In this document: one piece after another, positions 54,901 to 63,379 of the stretch | Numbering within the stretch: the stretch's first letter is position 1 | How the letters are laid out: each line of letters opens with the position of its first letter | Assembly: GCA_016869735.1 (NCBI GenBank) | Contig: VGDL01000014.1 | Location: forward strand, 1-63,408 | Direction: 5' to 3' | DNA from: Alphaproteobacteria bacterium | GTDB lineage: Bacteria; Pseudomonadota; Alphaproteobacteria; Acetobacterales; Acetobacteraceae | Length of the DNA stretch: 63,408 nucleotides | Notes under the pieces: model-generated | Database searches by the model: none | Told to the model about the DNA's origin: nothing | What the model saw: only the letters and a program-made list of their open reading frames with translations | Position numbers and translations under genes: made by a program

Positions 54901-55965
54901 ATGACAAGTGAAGCCGAACAACGCGCCATCCGTGACGCCGTGGATCACGGCCCCATCCTGATATGGGGCGCGGGTGCCATTGGCGGCACCATCGGCGCGG
55001 CGCTGGTGCGTGCGCGCCATGCCGTGGTGTTTGTGGATATTGTGGACGATCATGTCGCGGCAATCCGCGAGCCGGCAATGGGCCTTACCATTGAAGGTCC
55101 TGTGGACCCGCACCGGATTTCCGCCCCCGCCTATACGCCGGCCACGCTGAAGGGCCAGTTCCGCCGCGTGCTGCTCTGCGTCAAGGCGCAGGATACGGAG
55201 GCTGCCTGCCACGCCATCGCGCCGCATCTGGCGCCTGATGGCTATGTGGTGTCCCTGCAGAACGGGCTTTGTGAAGCGCTGATGGCGCCCATTCTGGGTG
55301 AGGTGCGCACCATTGGCTGCTTTGTCAATTTCAGTGCCGATTGGCTCGCACCGGGGCGGATCATCTATGGCGGGCGCGGTGCGCTGGTGCTTGGTGAATT
55401 GAATGGGGTCATCACGCCGCGTCTGACGGCGTTGCACCGGATGCTGCGTGATCATTTTGAACCCGATGCAATCATGACAGACAATATATGGGGCTATCTT
55501 TGGGGCAAGATCGCCTATAGCTCCATGCTTTATACGCAGGCGTTGGGCGAGAAAGGCATTGCCGATGCGCTCGCGCGGTCAGAATTGCTGCCGCTGTGGC
55601 GGCGGCTTGGGCAGGAAGCCATGGCTGTGGCGCGTGCCGAAGGTGTTGCGGTTGGCAGCTTCAATGGCTTTGATCCGGCGGCGTTTGCGCCTGATGCGAC
55701 TGAAACCGCTGTGGCGGTTTCCATTGCCGCCATGGTGGAATTCAACCGCCCCAATGCGAAAACCCATTCCGGCATTTGGCGCGACCTTTGGGTGCGCCGC
55801 CGCCGCACGCCGGTGGATGCGCAAATCGCGCCTGTCCTTGGCATTGCCGCGCGCCATGGCATCCCCTGCCCCACCATCACGCGGCTGGTTCAGATGATCC
55901 ATGAATGTGAGGCCGGGTCGCGCCCGGCCTCGGATGATAATTTGCTTGAATTGATGCGAAACTAA
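54901..55965 (+). CDS. ketopantoate reductase family (2-dehydropantoate 2-reductase)
   Basis: A 354-residue NADPH-dependent reductase. The nucleotide-binding loop is IWGAGAIGGTIGAALVRA (about 20-37); the catalytic lysine region is KIAYSSMLYTQA; SLQNGLCEAL is also typical. PanE makes pantoate for coenzyme A, but many members have other substrates and this one is longer than E. coli PanE (303 residues), so the function is left at family level. Start ATG 54901 follows AAGGAG by 7 bases. Its stop overlaps that of the convergent M20 gene. Confidence 0.87.
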   Translation: MTSEAEQRAIRDAVDHGPILIWGAGAIGGTIGAALVRARHAVVFVDIVDDHVAAIREPAMGLTIEGPVDPHRISAPAYTPATLKGQFRRVLLCVKAQDTEAACHAIAPHLAPDGYVVSLQNGLCEALMAPILGEVRTIGCFVNFSADWLAPGRIIYGGRGALVLGELNGVITPRLTALHRMLRDHFEPDAIMTDNIWGYLWGKIAYSSMLYTQALGEKGIADALARSELLPLWRRLGQEAMAVARAEGVAVGSFNGFDPAAFAPDATETAVAVSIAAMVEFNRPNAKTHSGIWRDLWVRRRRTPVDAQIAPVLGIAARHGIPCPTITRLVQMIHECEAGSRPASDDNLLELMRN

Positions 55966-57107
55966 TTGAGCGTCGTCAGCAGCCCCGCCATCAGCTTTGC
56001 GCGCGGCACCAGGCTATCAATCAGCACATGTTCTTCCAGCGTATGTGCCAGCGCGCCTTGCACACCAAGCCCATCCAGCGTGGTGATACCAAGCGCGCCG
56101 GTGAAATTGCCATCGGACCCGCCACCGCTTGATTGGTGATTGATGTCAAAGCCAATCGCCTGCACGATTTCCCGCGCATGGCGATAAAGCGCCATCACCT
56201 TTGCATCGGGCTCCCACACCGGGCGCGTGACGCCGCGTGTCACTTCCAACTGCACATCATTGGTGGAAGCGCGCAGCGCCAGCATTTTGGCGACTCCGGC
56301 ATCAAGGTCTTCCTGGCGTTTTGCCATGGAAAGCGCTTCCGCTTCCGTGGTTGTCGTGACGCAATTCACCCATTGCCCGCCATGCAGGACACCCACTGAA
56401 AAGGTGCAATCCTCGGTGGTCATATCCTCAATCGCGAGGATCTGGCGGCACATTTCCTTGATCGAGCTCCGCCCTTCCGCGAGCCGCGCCCCAGCATGGG
56501 AAGGCTTGCCGGTGGTCTTCAGGTTGAAGCGCGCAATGGCATAGCGCCCGGTGACAACGCCACCATCGGGCCGCGCCGGTTCCGGCACCAGTACGAATTT
56601 ATGCCGTGCCGCTTCGGCTTCGATCAGGTCACGCGTGGAAGGGCTGCCGATTTCCTCATCACTGGTCAGCAAGATCGTAACGGGCAGCGGTGTTGCAATC
56701 TTCGCCGCGATGATCTGGCGCATGGCTTCCACCGCCAGCACGGTGCCGCCCTTCATATCCAGAATGCCGGGGCCATAGCAGCGATTGCCGTCACGCCGGA
56801 TCGGCAGTTTTTCGAGCGTGCCGATCGGGTGCACCGTATCCAAATGCGCCATCACCAGAATGCCCGGCGCGCCATCCCCAGCCGGGTGCGGAAAGCGCGC
56901 GCGCACGCAATCACCAAGCCCCATGCGCCCCGGAATGCGGTCAATCCGCGCACCCAGCAGCGCCAGATCGCGCGAAGCCAAATCCATCATGCCATTGACA
57001 GCGGCCGCATCGAAGGTCGGGCTTTCGCAAGCCGCCCAGCGCATCAGCCGGGCAAGGATGTCATCAGCATCAAAAGGCAGGGCAAGGGCGGCGGCGGCGT
57101 CAGGCAT
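55962..57107 (-). CDS. M20 family metallopeptidase (CPG2/ArgE-type)
   Basis: A 381-residue zinc hydrolase. Ligands and catalysts: VMAHLDTVHP (about 97-106), ILDMKGG (about 126-132), LTSDEEIGSPSTRD with the general base (about 157-170) and SSGGGSDGNFTGALG. The layout matches the carboxypeptidase G2/ArgE group that cleaves acyl-amino acids or folyl-glutamate. There is no signal peptide, so it acts in the cytoplasm. It diverges from the racemase gene. Confidence 0.9.
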   Translation of the reverse strand: MPDAAAALALPFDADDILARLMRWAACESPTFDAAAVNGMMDLASRDLALLGARIDRIPGRMGLGDCVRARFPHPAGDGAPGILVMAHLDTVHPIGTLEKLPIRRDGNRCYGPGILDMKGGTVLAVEAMRQIIAAKIATPLPVTILLTSDEEIGSPSTRDLIEAEAARHKFVLVPEPARPDGGVVTGRYAIARFNLKTTGKPSHAGARLAEGRSSIKEMCRQILAIEDMTTEDCTFSVGVLHGGQWVNCVTTTTEAEALSMAKRQEDLDAGVAKMLALRASTNDVQLEVTRGVTRPVWEPDAKVMALYRHAREIVQAIGFDINHQSSGGGSDGNFTGALGITTLDGLGVQGALAHTLEEHVLIDSLVPRAKLMAGLLTTLN

Positions 57108-57231
57108 GGTGGTTCCGGGTCCCGTGATTGATCATCAGTGAAGCCTGCGGCGATGCGCTGCGAAGGGCAAGGGGGAACTCGGCAGCTTCAGGGCGTCGTG
57201 TTATGCAATGGCTCAAACAAGGAAGCCGCCC

Positions 57232-57969
57232 ATGCGCCTTTTGGTCGCCAATGCCAATACCACCGAAGCAATTACCGAAACCTGTGCCGCGGTGGCGCGC
57301 GCTGCCGCTGCACCGGGCACCGAGATCATTGGCGCCACGCCGCGCTTTGGCCCTTCGGTAATTGCAACACGCGTCGAAAATATCATTGCAGGCCACGCCT
57401 TGCTGGAGGCTTTGGCCGAACATGCCGGCCGTGTGGATGCGGTGCTGCTCGCGGTCAGTTTCGACACAGCCTTGGACGCAGCGCGCCAGATGATGCCCTG
57501 CCCGGTGCTTGGCATGACGGAAGCGGCAGCACTCACCGCCTGCATGATGGGCGGGCGCTTTGGCCTGATTACCTTCGGCAATGTGGAACCCTACCGCGAA
57601 TTGATCGCGCACCACGGGCTTTCCGCGCGGCTCGCGGCGCTGGCCGGGCTGGACGCGACCCCGCCCGAGGCGCTCGCCAATCCAGAAGGTGTGGCGGAGA
57701 AGCTGCGGATCGCCGTTGAGGGGCTGGCGGCGCAGGGGGCGGATTCTGTGGTGCTAGCCGGGGCGGGCCTGGCCGGGTTTGACCAGCGCCTGGCCGGGCG
57801 CGCTGCCTTGCCGCTGTTTGATGGCATTCGTTGTGGGGTGAAGCTTGCGGAAGCGCTTGTGGCGCTGAAGCCGCCTCGCACGCAAAGCGGTTCCTATGCC
57901 GCACCGCAAGGGCGCCTTAGCCAGGGTTTGACGCCAAGCCTTGCGGCACTGTTGCGTGGCAATGGCTGA
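57232..57969 (+). CDS. aspartate/glutamate/hydantoin racemase family protein
   Basis: A 245-residue protein of the Asp/Glu/hydantoin racemase superfamily. Two catalytic cysteines normally face each other; here plausible segments are LLAVSFDTALDAARQ, where the first cysteine position holds S/F, and VLAGAGLAGF, where a cysteine is also missing. Racemase activity is therefore doubtful; the group also contains maleate isomerases and decarboxylases. The ATG at 57232 has AAGGA 8 bases before it; an earlier ATG at 57208 lacks one. Confidence 0.8.
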   Translation: MRLLVANANTTEAITETCAAVARAAAAPGTEIIGATPRFGPSVIATRVENIIAGHALLEALAEHAGRVDAVLLAVSFDTALDAARQMMPCPVLGMTEAAALTACMMGGRFGLITFGNVEPYRELIAHHGLSARLAALAGLDATPPEALANPEGVAEKLRIAVEGLAAQGADSVVLAGAGLAGFDQRLAGRAALPLFDGIRCGVKLAEALVALKPPRTQSGSYAAPQGRLSQGLTPSLAALLRGNG

Positions 57970-58002
57970 CGTTAGCGACAAAGCCCATGCGCCTGGGCGG
58001 CC

Positions 58003-60030
58003 TTAGTCGCCGACCAGACCACGCTTGCGCAACAGCGCATCCACCTGCGGCGGCCTTCCGCGAAACGCAGTGTAAAGCGCCATGGGGTCAGCCGTATCGC
58101 CGGCTTCAAATATGCTTTTGAGGCGTGCGGCGAGGTCTGGGTGGAAGGGATCGCCCGCTTCCTCAAACGCCTCAAACCCATCGGCATCCAGCACTTCAGC
58201 CCAAAGATAGAAGTAATAGCCCGCCGCATAGCCATCACCGGAAAACAAATGGCTGAAATGGATCGGGCGATGGCGGAGCGCCATGCCTTCTGGCATCCCG
58301 ATCTCGGCCAGGAAATCGGCTTCGAATTCTTCCAGAGTTAAGTCTTCCGGCGACTTATGCCGATGCAGCGCAAGGTCAATCAAGGCGCAGGAAAGATACT
58401 CCACCATGGCAAAGCCCTGCCCATCATTGCGCGCGGCCAGCAGGCGGGCCAGCAGCGCCTCATCCAGCGCGGCGCCGGTTTCATGATGCCGCGCATGGGT
58501 TTGCAATGTCTCAGGCAGGCTCAGCCAATTCTCCATGACCTGGGATGGGAATTCGACAAAATCGCCCAGCACGGCAGTGCCGGATTGGGATGGGTAGCGC
58601 GCGCGGCTCATCAGCCCATGCAGCGCATGGCCGAATTCATGGAACAATGTGCGCGCCTCATCAAAGGAAAGCAGCGTTGGTGTGGCGCGCGCCAAATTAT
58701 TGTTGTTGATGATGATGGGCGCGGTGCGGCCATTCAGCGCATCCGCCACACGAAAACTGCTCATCCAGGCACCGGAGCGTTTGCCCGGGCGGGCGTAATT
58801 ATCCAGTAGCAATAACCCCACATGCTGGCCGGCTTCGTCCAGGGCCTCAAAGCCGCGGACATCCGCATGGTAGCGCGGGATCTCGGCGCGTTCTTCGAAA
58901 TGCAGGCCAAACAGGCGCCGCGCAGTATGGAAAATGGCGCGCATCATGGCTTCCAATTCGAAATGCGGTTTTAGCGCTGCGCCATCGAAATTATGCTTGG
59001 CCTGCCGCGCGCGTTCAGCCCAATAGCGCCAATCCCAAGGTTCAATCGCGCCGTTATGGCCGGCGGCTTGGGCGAAGGCTGAAAGTTCGGCTTTTTCAAC
59101 CGCGATGCGACGCTTGGCGGGTTCCCAACAGGCGCGGAGCAAGCCCTCGGCCGCCGCGGGCGATCCCGCCATGGTGTCACGCAGGCGGAAGCTGGCGAAA
59201 TCGGCTTCACCCAATAATTTCGCGCGTTCGCGCCGCAGCACCAGGATTTCACGGATCAACGGGGCATTTTGCCGCCCCGCTGTCAGCGCACCCCGCGCGG
59301 CAAAACCGCGCCAGAGCCTTTCACGCAAATCACGCCTGGCGGAGAAGGTCAGGAAGGGTTCGGCGGAAGACCGCGACAGGGTGAAGACATAACCATCAAC
59401 CCCAGCCGCCGCCGCCGCTTCCCGCGCGGCCTGACGGGCGGATTCGGGCAGGCCATCCAGATCAGCCTCGGTCAGCGCCATGCGCCATTCATTCTCATCG
59501 GCCAGCACATTTTGCCCGAAGCTGGTGTGCAGCGTGGCAAGGCGTGTCGAGATCTCCGAAAGCCGCGCACGCGCCTTGGCATCAAGCCCCGCGCCAGCGC
59601 GCATCAGGCGAAGATAAAGCCGTTCGAGCAGCCGATGCTGATCGGGCGCCAGCGCCAAGCCTTCGCGCTGTTGGTGCAGCGCGGCAACGCGGCGGAAAAG
59701 CGCCGGGTCAAGTGCGATGGCCATGCGATGGGCGGCAAGTTTGGGGGCGATATCACGTTCAACCTTTTGCAGCGCTTCGGTCGCGTGGCTCGCCGCCAGG
59801 TTGAAAAACGTCGCACCGATACGGCTGAGTAAGCGCCCGGCGCCTTCCAGCGCTTCCACTGTATTGGCGAAGCTTGGCGCGGCGGGATTGGCGCCGATTT
59901 CTGCGATCTCGATGCGATGCGCTGCCATGGCGGCTTCAAAGGCGGGCGGGAAATGCGCAGGCTCAATCGCGCCGAAGGGCGGCAAGCCGAAGGGGGTATT
60001 CCAGGGGCTCAGCAAAGGGTTTTCACTCAT
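58003..60030 (-). CDS. M3 family oligopeptidase (oligopeptidase A/Dcp type)
   Basis: A 675-residue cytoplasmic zinc peptidase that degrades oligopeptides, including cleaved signal peptides. The zinc motif is LFHEFGHALHGLMS (HEFGH near residue 463), with the third ligand in the following GTAVLGDFVEFPSQVMENW stretch. Upstream, PLLSPWNTPFGLPPF at the N-terminus and GAWMSSFRV are typical. The length agrees with OpdA (680). It stands alone, divergent from a Bug-protein gene. Confidence 0.92.
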   Translation of the reverse strand: MSENPLLSPWNTPFGLPPFGAIEPAHFPPAFEAAMAAHRIEIAEIGANPAAPSFANTVEALEGAGRLLSRIGATFFNLAASHATEALQKVERDIAPKLAAHRMAIALDPALFRRVAALHQQREGLALAPDQHRLLERLYLRLMRAGAGLDAKARARLSEISTRLATLHTSFGQNVLADENEWRMALTEADLDGLPESARQAAREAAAAAGVDGYVFTLSRSSAEPFLTFSARRDLRERLWRGFAARGALTAGRQNAPLIREILVLRRERAKLLGEADFASFRLRDTMAGSPAAAEGLLRACWEPAKRRIAVEKAELSAFAQAAGHNGAIEPWDWRYWAERARQAKHNFDGAALKPHFELEAMMRAIFHTARRLFGLHFEERAEIPRYHADVRGFEALDEAGQHVGLLLLDNYARPGKRSGAWMSSFRVADALNGRTAPIIINNNNLARATPTLLSFDEARTLFHEFGHALHGLMSRARYPSQSGTAVLGDFVEFPSQVMENWLSLPETLQTHARHHETGAALDEALLARLLAARNDGQGFAMVEYLSCALIDLALHRHKSPEDLTLEEFEADFLAEIGMPEGMALRHRPIHFSHLFSGDGYAAGYYFYLWAEVLDADGFEAFEEAGDPFHPDLAARLKSIFEAGDTADPMALYTAFRGRPPQVDALLRKRGLVGD

Positions 60031-60191
60031 GGTCCTAGGATGGGGCTGCGGGCGCGCGCCGTCGAGGGGCTTTCGCTATTCTCTTAAGGTCCGGCTTGCG
60101 CTAAAGACAGGACGTCGGGCCAATTGGCCGGGGAAAATCACAAGGCCGGGGCGTAGCCAACGCCCTGCCAGCACTAGGGAGAGAAACATCA

Positions 60192-61163
60192 ATGATGCAA
60201 CGCAGGACAGCGCTGAGCTTGGCCTTGGCAGCGGGGCTTGCGCCCAATGTGGCGCGCGCCCAGGCATGGCGCCCAACACGGCCGGTGCGCCTGGTGGTGC
60301 CCTTCGCGCCAGGTGGGTCGAATGACATTGTGGGGCGCATCATTGCCGAAGCAGCCGGCAATATTCTGGGCCAGCCCGTGGTGGTGGAAAACCGTGCCGG
60401 CGCGGGCGGCGTGATTGGCGCGGAAAATGTCGCGCGCTCCCCGGCGGATGGCTACACGGTGCTGATCAATAGCGCCCATGCCTCCGTACCGGCGCTGGTT
60501 GCGCGCGTTCCCTATGACACCATCAATGATTTTGTCGGCATCGCAGTGGCCGGATTCTCGCCACATGTGCTGGTGGCCAATCCGCGCACGCCGGCGACAA
60601 CAGCGGCGGAATTGATTGCCTTGCTGCGCGCCAATCCTGGCAAATTTAACTTTGCCTCGGCTGGGATCGGCAGCGGCGTGCATCTGGCGGGTGAGATCTT
60701 CCGCGGCATTAGCGCTGCACAATTCGAATTGGTGCATTATCGCGGTGGTGGCCCGGGGGTGGCCGCGCTGGTGAGTGGTGAGGCACAATTCGGCACACCG
60801 ACCATGGCATCATCACTTGGTCAGGTGCGCGGTGGTGGTCTACGCGCTCTTGCTGTGGCGTCCAGCCAGCGGAGCCCCGCCTTGCCGAATGTGCCAAGTG
60901 CCACCGAGGCCGGCATTCCGGGCTTCATTTTTGAAGAGTTCTTCCCAATGCTGGCGCCCGCTGGCACCCCGGCGCCAATCGTGGCCGCTTTGGGTTCCGC
61001 GTTCCAGGCGGCCATTCAGCAAAGCGCGCCGCGACTGAATGAATTGGCCGGCGTAGTGCCGCGCGCGGGCTATGAAACGCCGGATCAGGTGATGAACTTG
61101 GTGCGTGCTGGGGTGAAGACCTACACTGATGTGCTGCGCGCTGCAGGCGTGGCTCCGGCTTAA
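60192..61163 (+). CDS. Bug/TctC-family periplasmic solute-binding protein (5)
   Basis: A 323-residue binding protein: signal MMQRRTALSLALAAGLAPN and cleavage near VARA, then RPVRLVVPFAPGGSNDIVGR, VENRAGAGGVIGAENVARSP and HYRGGGPGVAALVSGEAQFG. It is the fifth such protein in 18 kb, again without a permease. A clear terminator follows, so it is a single-gene transcript. Position before the pcaF-like gene hints at an aromatic or dicarboxylic acid ligand, but that is weak. Confidence 0.9.
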   Translation: MMQRRTALSLALAAGLAPNVARAQAWRPTRPVRLVVPFAPGGSNDIVGRIIAEAAGNILGQPVVVENRAGAGGVIGAENVARSPADGYTVLINSAHASVPALVARVPYDTINDFVGIAVAGFSPHVLVANPRTPATTAAELIALLRANPGKFNFASAGIGSGVHLAGEIFRGISAAQFELVHYRGGGPGVAALVSGEAQFGTPTMASSLGQVRGGGLRALAVASSQRSPALPNVPSATEAGIPGFIFEEFFPMLAPAGTPAPIVAALGSAFQAAIQQSAPRLNELAGVVPRAGYETPDQVMNLVRAGVKTYTDVLRAAGVAPA

Positions 61164-61180
61164 CGTCGCTTGAGTAATTG

Positions 61181-61212
61181 GGGCGCGCCCCGCGTTGGGC
61201 GCGCCTTTTTTT
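61181..61212 (+). terminator. Rho-independent terminator
   Basis: GGCGCGCC at 61182-61189 and again at 61198-61205 (the sequence is its own reverse complement) form an 8-bp stem with an 8-base loop, followed by seven T (61206-61212). It ends the Bug (5) gene, 15 bases before the thiolase start. Confidence 0.9.
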
Positions 61213-61226
61213 GAGGAATTTTCACC

Positions 61227-62429
61227 ATGCCCGAAGCCTTTATCTGCGCTGCCCTGCGGACACCTATCGGCCGCTACGGCGGGAGCCTTTCTGCGGTGCG
61301 CACCGATGATCTTGGCGCGGTGCCATTGAAGGCGCTGATGGAACGCCACCCTTCCGTTGATTGGGCGTCGGTGGATGATGTGATTTTTGGTTGTGCCAAT
61401 CAGGCCGGTGAGGATAACCGCAATGTCGCGCGCATGGCGCTGCTGCTGGCCGGCCTGCCGCAAGCCATCCCCGGCAGCACTGTGAACCGGCTTTGTGGTT
61501 CCGGCATGGATGCGGTTGGCATTGCCGCACGCGCCATTCGCGCCGGTGAGGCGGAATTGATGATCGCGGGCGGCGTTGAAAGCATGTCCCGCGCGCCTTT
61601 CGTCATGCCCAAGGCTGAAAGCGCCTTTTCCCGCAGCAATGCGATTTACGACACCACCATTGGCTGGCGTTTCGTGAACCCGGCCATGCATAAGCGTTAC
61701 GGTACGGATTCCATGCCGGAGACTGCAGAGAACGTCGCTGCGGACCATCATATCGCGCGTGAGGATCAGGATGCCATGGCGCTCCGTTCCCAGGCGCGCG
61801 CCGCTGCGGCGCAGAAGACTGGCAGGCTGGCGAAGGAAATCGTGCCGGTGACCATCCCTTCCCGCAAGGGTGATCCGGTGGTTGTGAGCGCTGATGAACA
61901 TCCGCGCGAAACCTCCATGGAGGCTCTTGGCAAGTTGAAGCCGGTGGTGAAGCCGGATGGATCGGTGACGGCGGGCAATGCCTCGGGTGTGAATGACGGC
62001 GCCTGCGCTTTGATCATCGCGAGTGAAGCAGCGGCCAGACGCCATGGACTGACGCCGCTCGCGCGATTTGTTGGTGTGGCCACAGCGGGTTGCGCGCCGC
62101 GCGTGATGGGGATTGGGCCGGTGCCGGCCACACAAAAACTGTTTGCGCGGCTTGGCATGACGCAAGATCAGATGGACGTGATTGAATTGAATGAGGCCTT
62201 TGCGGCGCAGGGCCTTGCCGTGCTGCGCGGGCTTGGCATTGCCGATGATGATGCGCGGGTGAACCCAAATGGCGGCGCGATTGCGCTTGGTCATCCCTTG
62301 GGCATGAGCGGCGCGCGGCTGATTGCGACCGCCACGCATGAAATGCAGGAACGCAAGCTGAAGCGTGCTTTGGCCACCATGTGCATCGGCGTGGGGCAAG
62401 GCATTGCGACGGTGTTGGAACGGGTTTGA
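61227..62429 (+). CDS. pcaF: 3-oxoadipyl-CoA thiolase (PcaF-like) / acetyl-CoA acyltransferase
   Basis: A 400-residue thiolase. It opens with [20 protein letters not shown] and [18 protein letters not shown], which are typical of PcaF. The nucleophile is in [14 protein letters not shown] (about 86-99), then [12 protein letters not shown], and the C-terminal active-site blocks [19 protein letters not shown] and MCIGVGQG. PcaF ends the beta-ketoadipate pathway by splitting 3-oxoadipyl-CoA into succinyl-CoA and acetyl-CoA; no other pca gene is in the window, so the exact substrate is inferred. Confidence 0.88.
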   Translation: MPEAFICAALRTPIGRYGGSLSAVRTDDLGAVPLKALMERHPSVDWASVDDVIFGCANQAGEDNRNVARMALLLAGLPQAIPGSTVNRLCGSGMDAVGIAARAIRAGEAELMIAGGVESMSRAPFVMPKAESAFSRSNAIYDTTIGWRFVNPAMHKRYGTDSMPETAENVAADHHIAREDQDAMALRSQARAAAAQKTGRLAKEIVPVTIPSRKGDPVVVSADEHPRETSMEALGKLKPVVKPDGSVTAGNASGVNDGACALIIASEAAARRHGLTPLARFVGVATAGCAPRVMGIGPVPATQKLFARLGMTQDQMDVIELNEAFAAQGLAVLRGLGIADDDARVNPNGGAIALGHPLGMSGARLIATATHEMQERKLKRALATMCIGVGQGIATVLERV

Positions 62430-62514
62430 CGTACCGTTCCCCGCCATAAGCTTGTCATGGAGAAGCCACGATCTGCGGCTTCTCTGAAGCTCGGTCCATG
62501 AGGGTTTGTCAGTT

Positions 62515-62820
62515 ATGATTTTTCGAGTCTTGTGCTTCGGATTTTTGCTCTGCTCCAGCGCTGCCATGGCGCAGCAAATGGTCCCAGCGCGCAACGGTTC
62601 CTGCCCTTCCGGTTCCAGCCATGCAGGTTCCGGCTATTGCCGATCTTCATCCGGCGCCGGGTTTGTCGCTTCACAAAATGGTTCCTGCCCTTCTGGCACA
62701 AGCCATGCCGGGGCTGGATATTGCCGGACGGATGGGCGCAACGAATATGTGCCAAGCCGCAATGGTTCCTGCCCTTCGGGCACCAGCCATGCCGGCGCGG
62801 GGTATTGCAAGGGGCGGTAA
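62515..62820 (+). CDS. small secreted protein with three Cys repeats
   Basis: 101 residues, function not recognised. Signal peptide MIFRVLCFGFLLCSSAAMAQ, then three near-identical units, each NGSCPSG(S/T)SHAG(S/A)GYC, at about 30-45, 55-70 and 82-97, joined by linkers rich in Ser/Ala/Arg. Each unit has two cysteines, so three intra-unit disulfides or a metal site are possible in the periplasm. The ATG at 62515 is preferred over an in-frame TTG at 62506. Downstream, 28 bases on, is a 61-residue gene. Confidence 0.75.
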   Translation: MIFRVLCFGFLLCSSAAMAQQMVPARNGSCPSGSSHAGSGYCRSSSGAGFVASQNGSCPSGTSHAGAGYCRTDGRNEYVPSRNGSCPSGTSHAGAGYCKGR

Positions 62821-62848
62821 GGCCGCGCCGGACAAGGGGAAGCCAGCT

Positions 62849-63034
62849 ATGCAAGCCATCGGCAAGGCCCTTGGCCAAAGCCTTGATCGGGCGACCTATG
62901 CTGGCTATCGGCTGGGCTTTGAAGCGGCGCGGGAAGAAGCGGCTTTGCTCGCGGAAATGGCGGGGCATGTGGCTTTGGCGGCGCAACTTCGCGCCATGCG
63001 GCCTTTGCCGGACAAGGGCGAGAAAAAAGCGTAA
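62849..63034 (+). CDS. small helical protein of unknown function
   Basis: 61 residues, mostly helix-forming (QAIGKALGQSLDRATYAGYR, then EAAREEAALLAEMAG and HVALAAQLRAM). No signal peptide or known domain. The start at 62849 is preceded by AAGGGGAAG; the frame extends upstream through the previous gene in another frame, which I do not accept as coding. It probably shares a transcript with the Cys-repeat gene. Confidence 0.5.
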   Translation: MQAIGKALGQSLDRATYAGYRLGFEAAREEAALLAEMAGHVALAAQLRAMRPLPDKGEKKA

Positions 63035-63091
63035 GGCGCGGGGCATACGTTGTTTTATTCAGGCAAAGGGCGCGGCCTATTCGTACACAAT

Positions 63092-63124
63092 AAAAAACCC
63101 CACTGCACGCTAGGTGCAGCGGGG
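63092..63124 (-). terminator. bidirectional terminator
   Basis: Arms 63098-63108 and 63114-63124 form a stem of 4 + 6 bp with one mismatch and a 5-base loop. The minus strand continues into six T-equivalents (63097-63092), the plus strand into CTTT. It would end the lipoprotein transcript and also stop the opposing small gene. Confidence 0.75.
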
Positions 63125-63137
63125 CTTTAAGATCTCA

Positions 63138-63157
63138 CGCTGCCAGAACAGGCAGCG
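63138..63157. repeat. 7-bp inverted repeat, middle hairpin
   Basis: CGCTGCC (63138-63144) and GGCAGCG (63151-63157) are perfect complements around AGAACA. It has no T tract, and lies between the palindrome at 63161-63204 and the terminator. Confidence 0.7.
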
Positions 63158-63160
63158 ATA

Positions 63161-63204
63161 ACAACGCCCTAGGCGAACGCTAAAGCGTTAACCTAGGGCG
63201 TTGT
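63161..63204. repeat. 44-bp near-perfect palindrome
   Basis: Outer arms of 13 bp (63161-63173 with 63192-63204) are perfect. An inner 6-bp stem (63176-63181 with 63184-63189) is also perfect, with one 2-by-2 internal mismatch and a 2-base loop. It begins 4 bases after the stop codon of the minus-strand lipoprotein gene. No T tract follows directly, so it is not itself a standard terminator. Confidence 0.85.
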
Positions 63205-63208
63205 AAGA

Positions 63209-63379
63209 TCAGCCGCGGGCCCGGCGGGCCGGGGCCGGCGCCGGCGCGGGGGCCGGAGCAGGGGCCGGCGCGGGTTCGGAAGCGCAAGCAGCGAGCAGCG
63301 CGGCCGGGGCCAGGATCGCGACGGCCGCAGCCTTACGGAGCAGCGCCTTGCGGGTCATTTCTTTGGAGTCAGTGTTCAT
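63209..63379 (-). CDS. small Ala/Pro-rich lipoprotein
   Basis: 56 residues. A short charged N-terminus (MNTDSKEMTRKALLRKAA) leads to a hydrophobic stretch and the lipobox LLAAC, predicting lipidation at Cys32. The mature part is a run of Glu-Pro-Ala-Pro repeats ending in RRARG. A second ATG at 63358 could be the start and gives a more usual signal length. It may be a small envelope lipoprotein; function unknown. Its 3' side holds three stacked hairpins. Confidence 0.65.
   Translation of the reverse strand: MNTDSKEMTRKALLRKAAAVAILAPAALLAACASEPAPAPAPAPAPAPAPARRARG

Noticed and set aside
62460-62484. 8-bp hairpin after the pcaF-like gene as a terminator
   Set aside because: A good stem (GAGAAGCC/GGCTTCTC) but no T tract follows, so I cannot call it a Rho-independent terminator.
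60840-62594. 584-codon open frame antisense to the pcaF-like gene
   Set aside because: It mirrors the codon pattern of a clear thiolase and Bug gene, has no family motifs, and long antisense frames are common in GC-rich DNA.
62621-62848. N-terminal extension of the 61-residue gene through the Cys-repeat gene
   Set aside because: The extension lies in another frame of a coherent signal-peptide protein and its sequence only mirrors those repeats.
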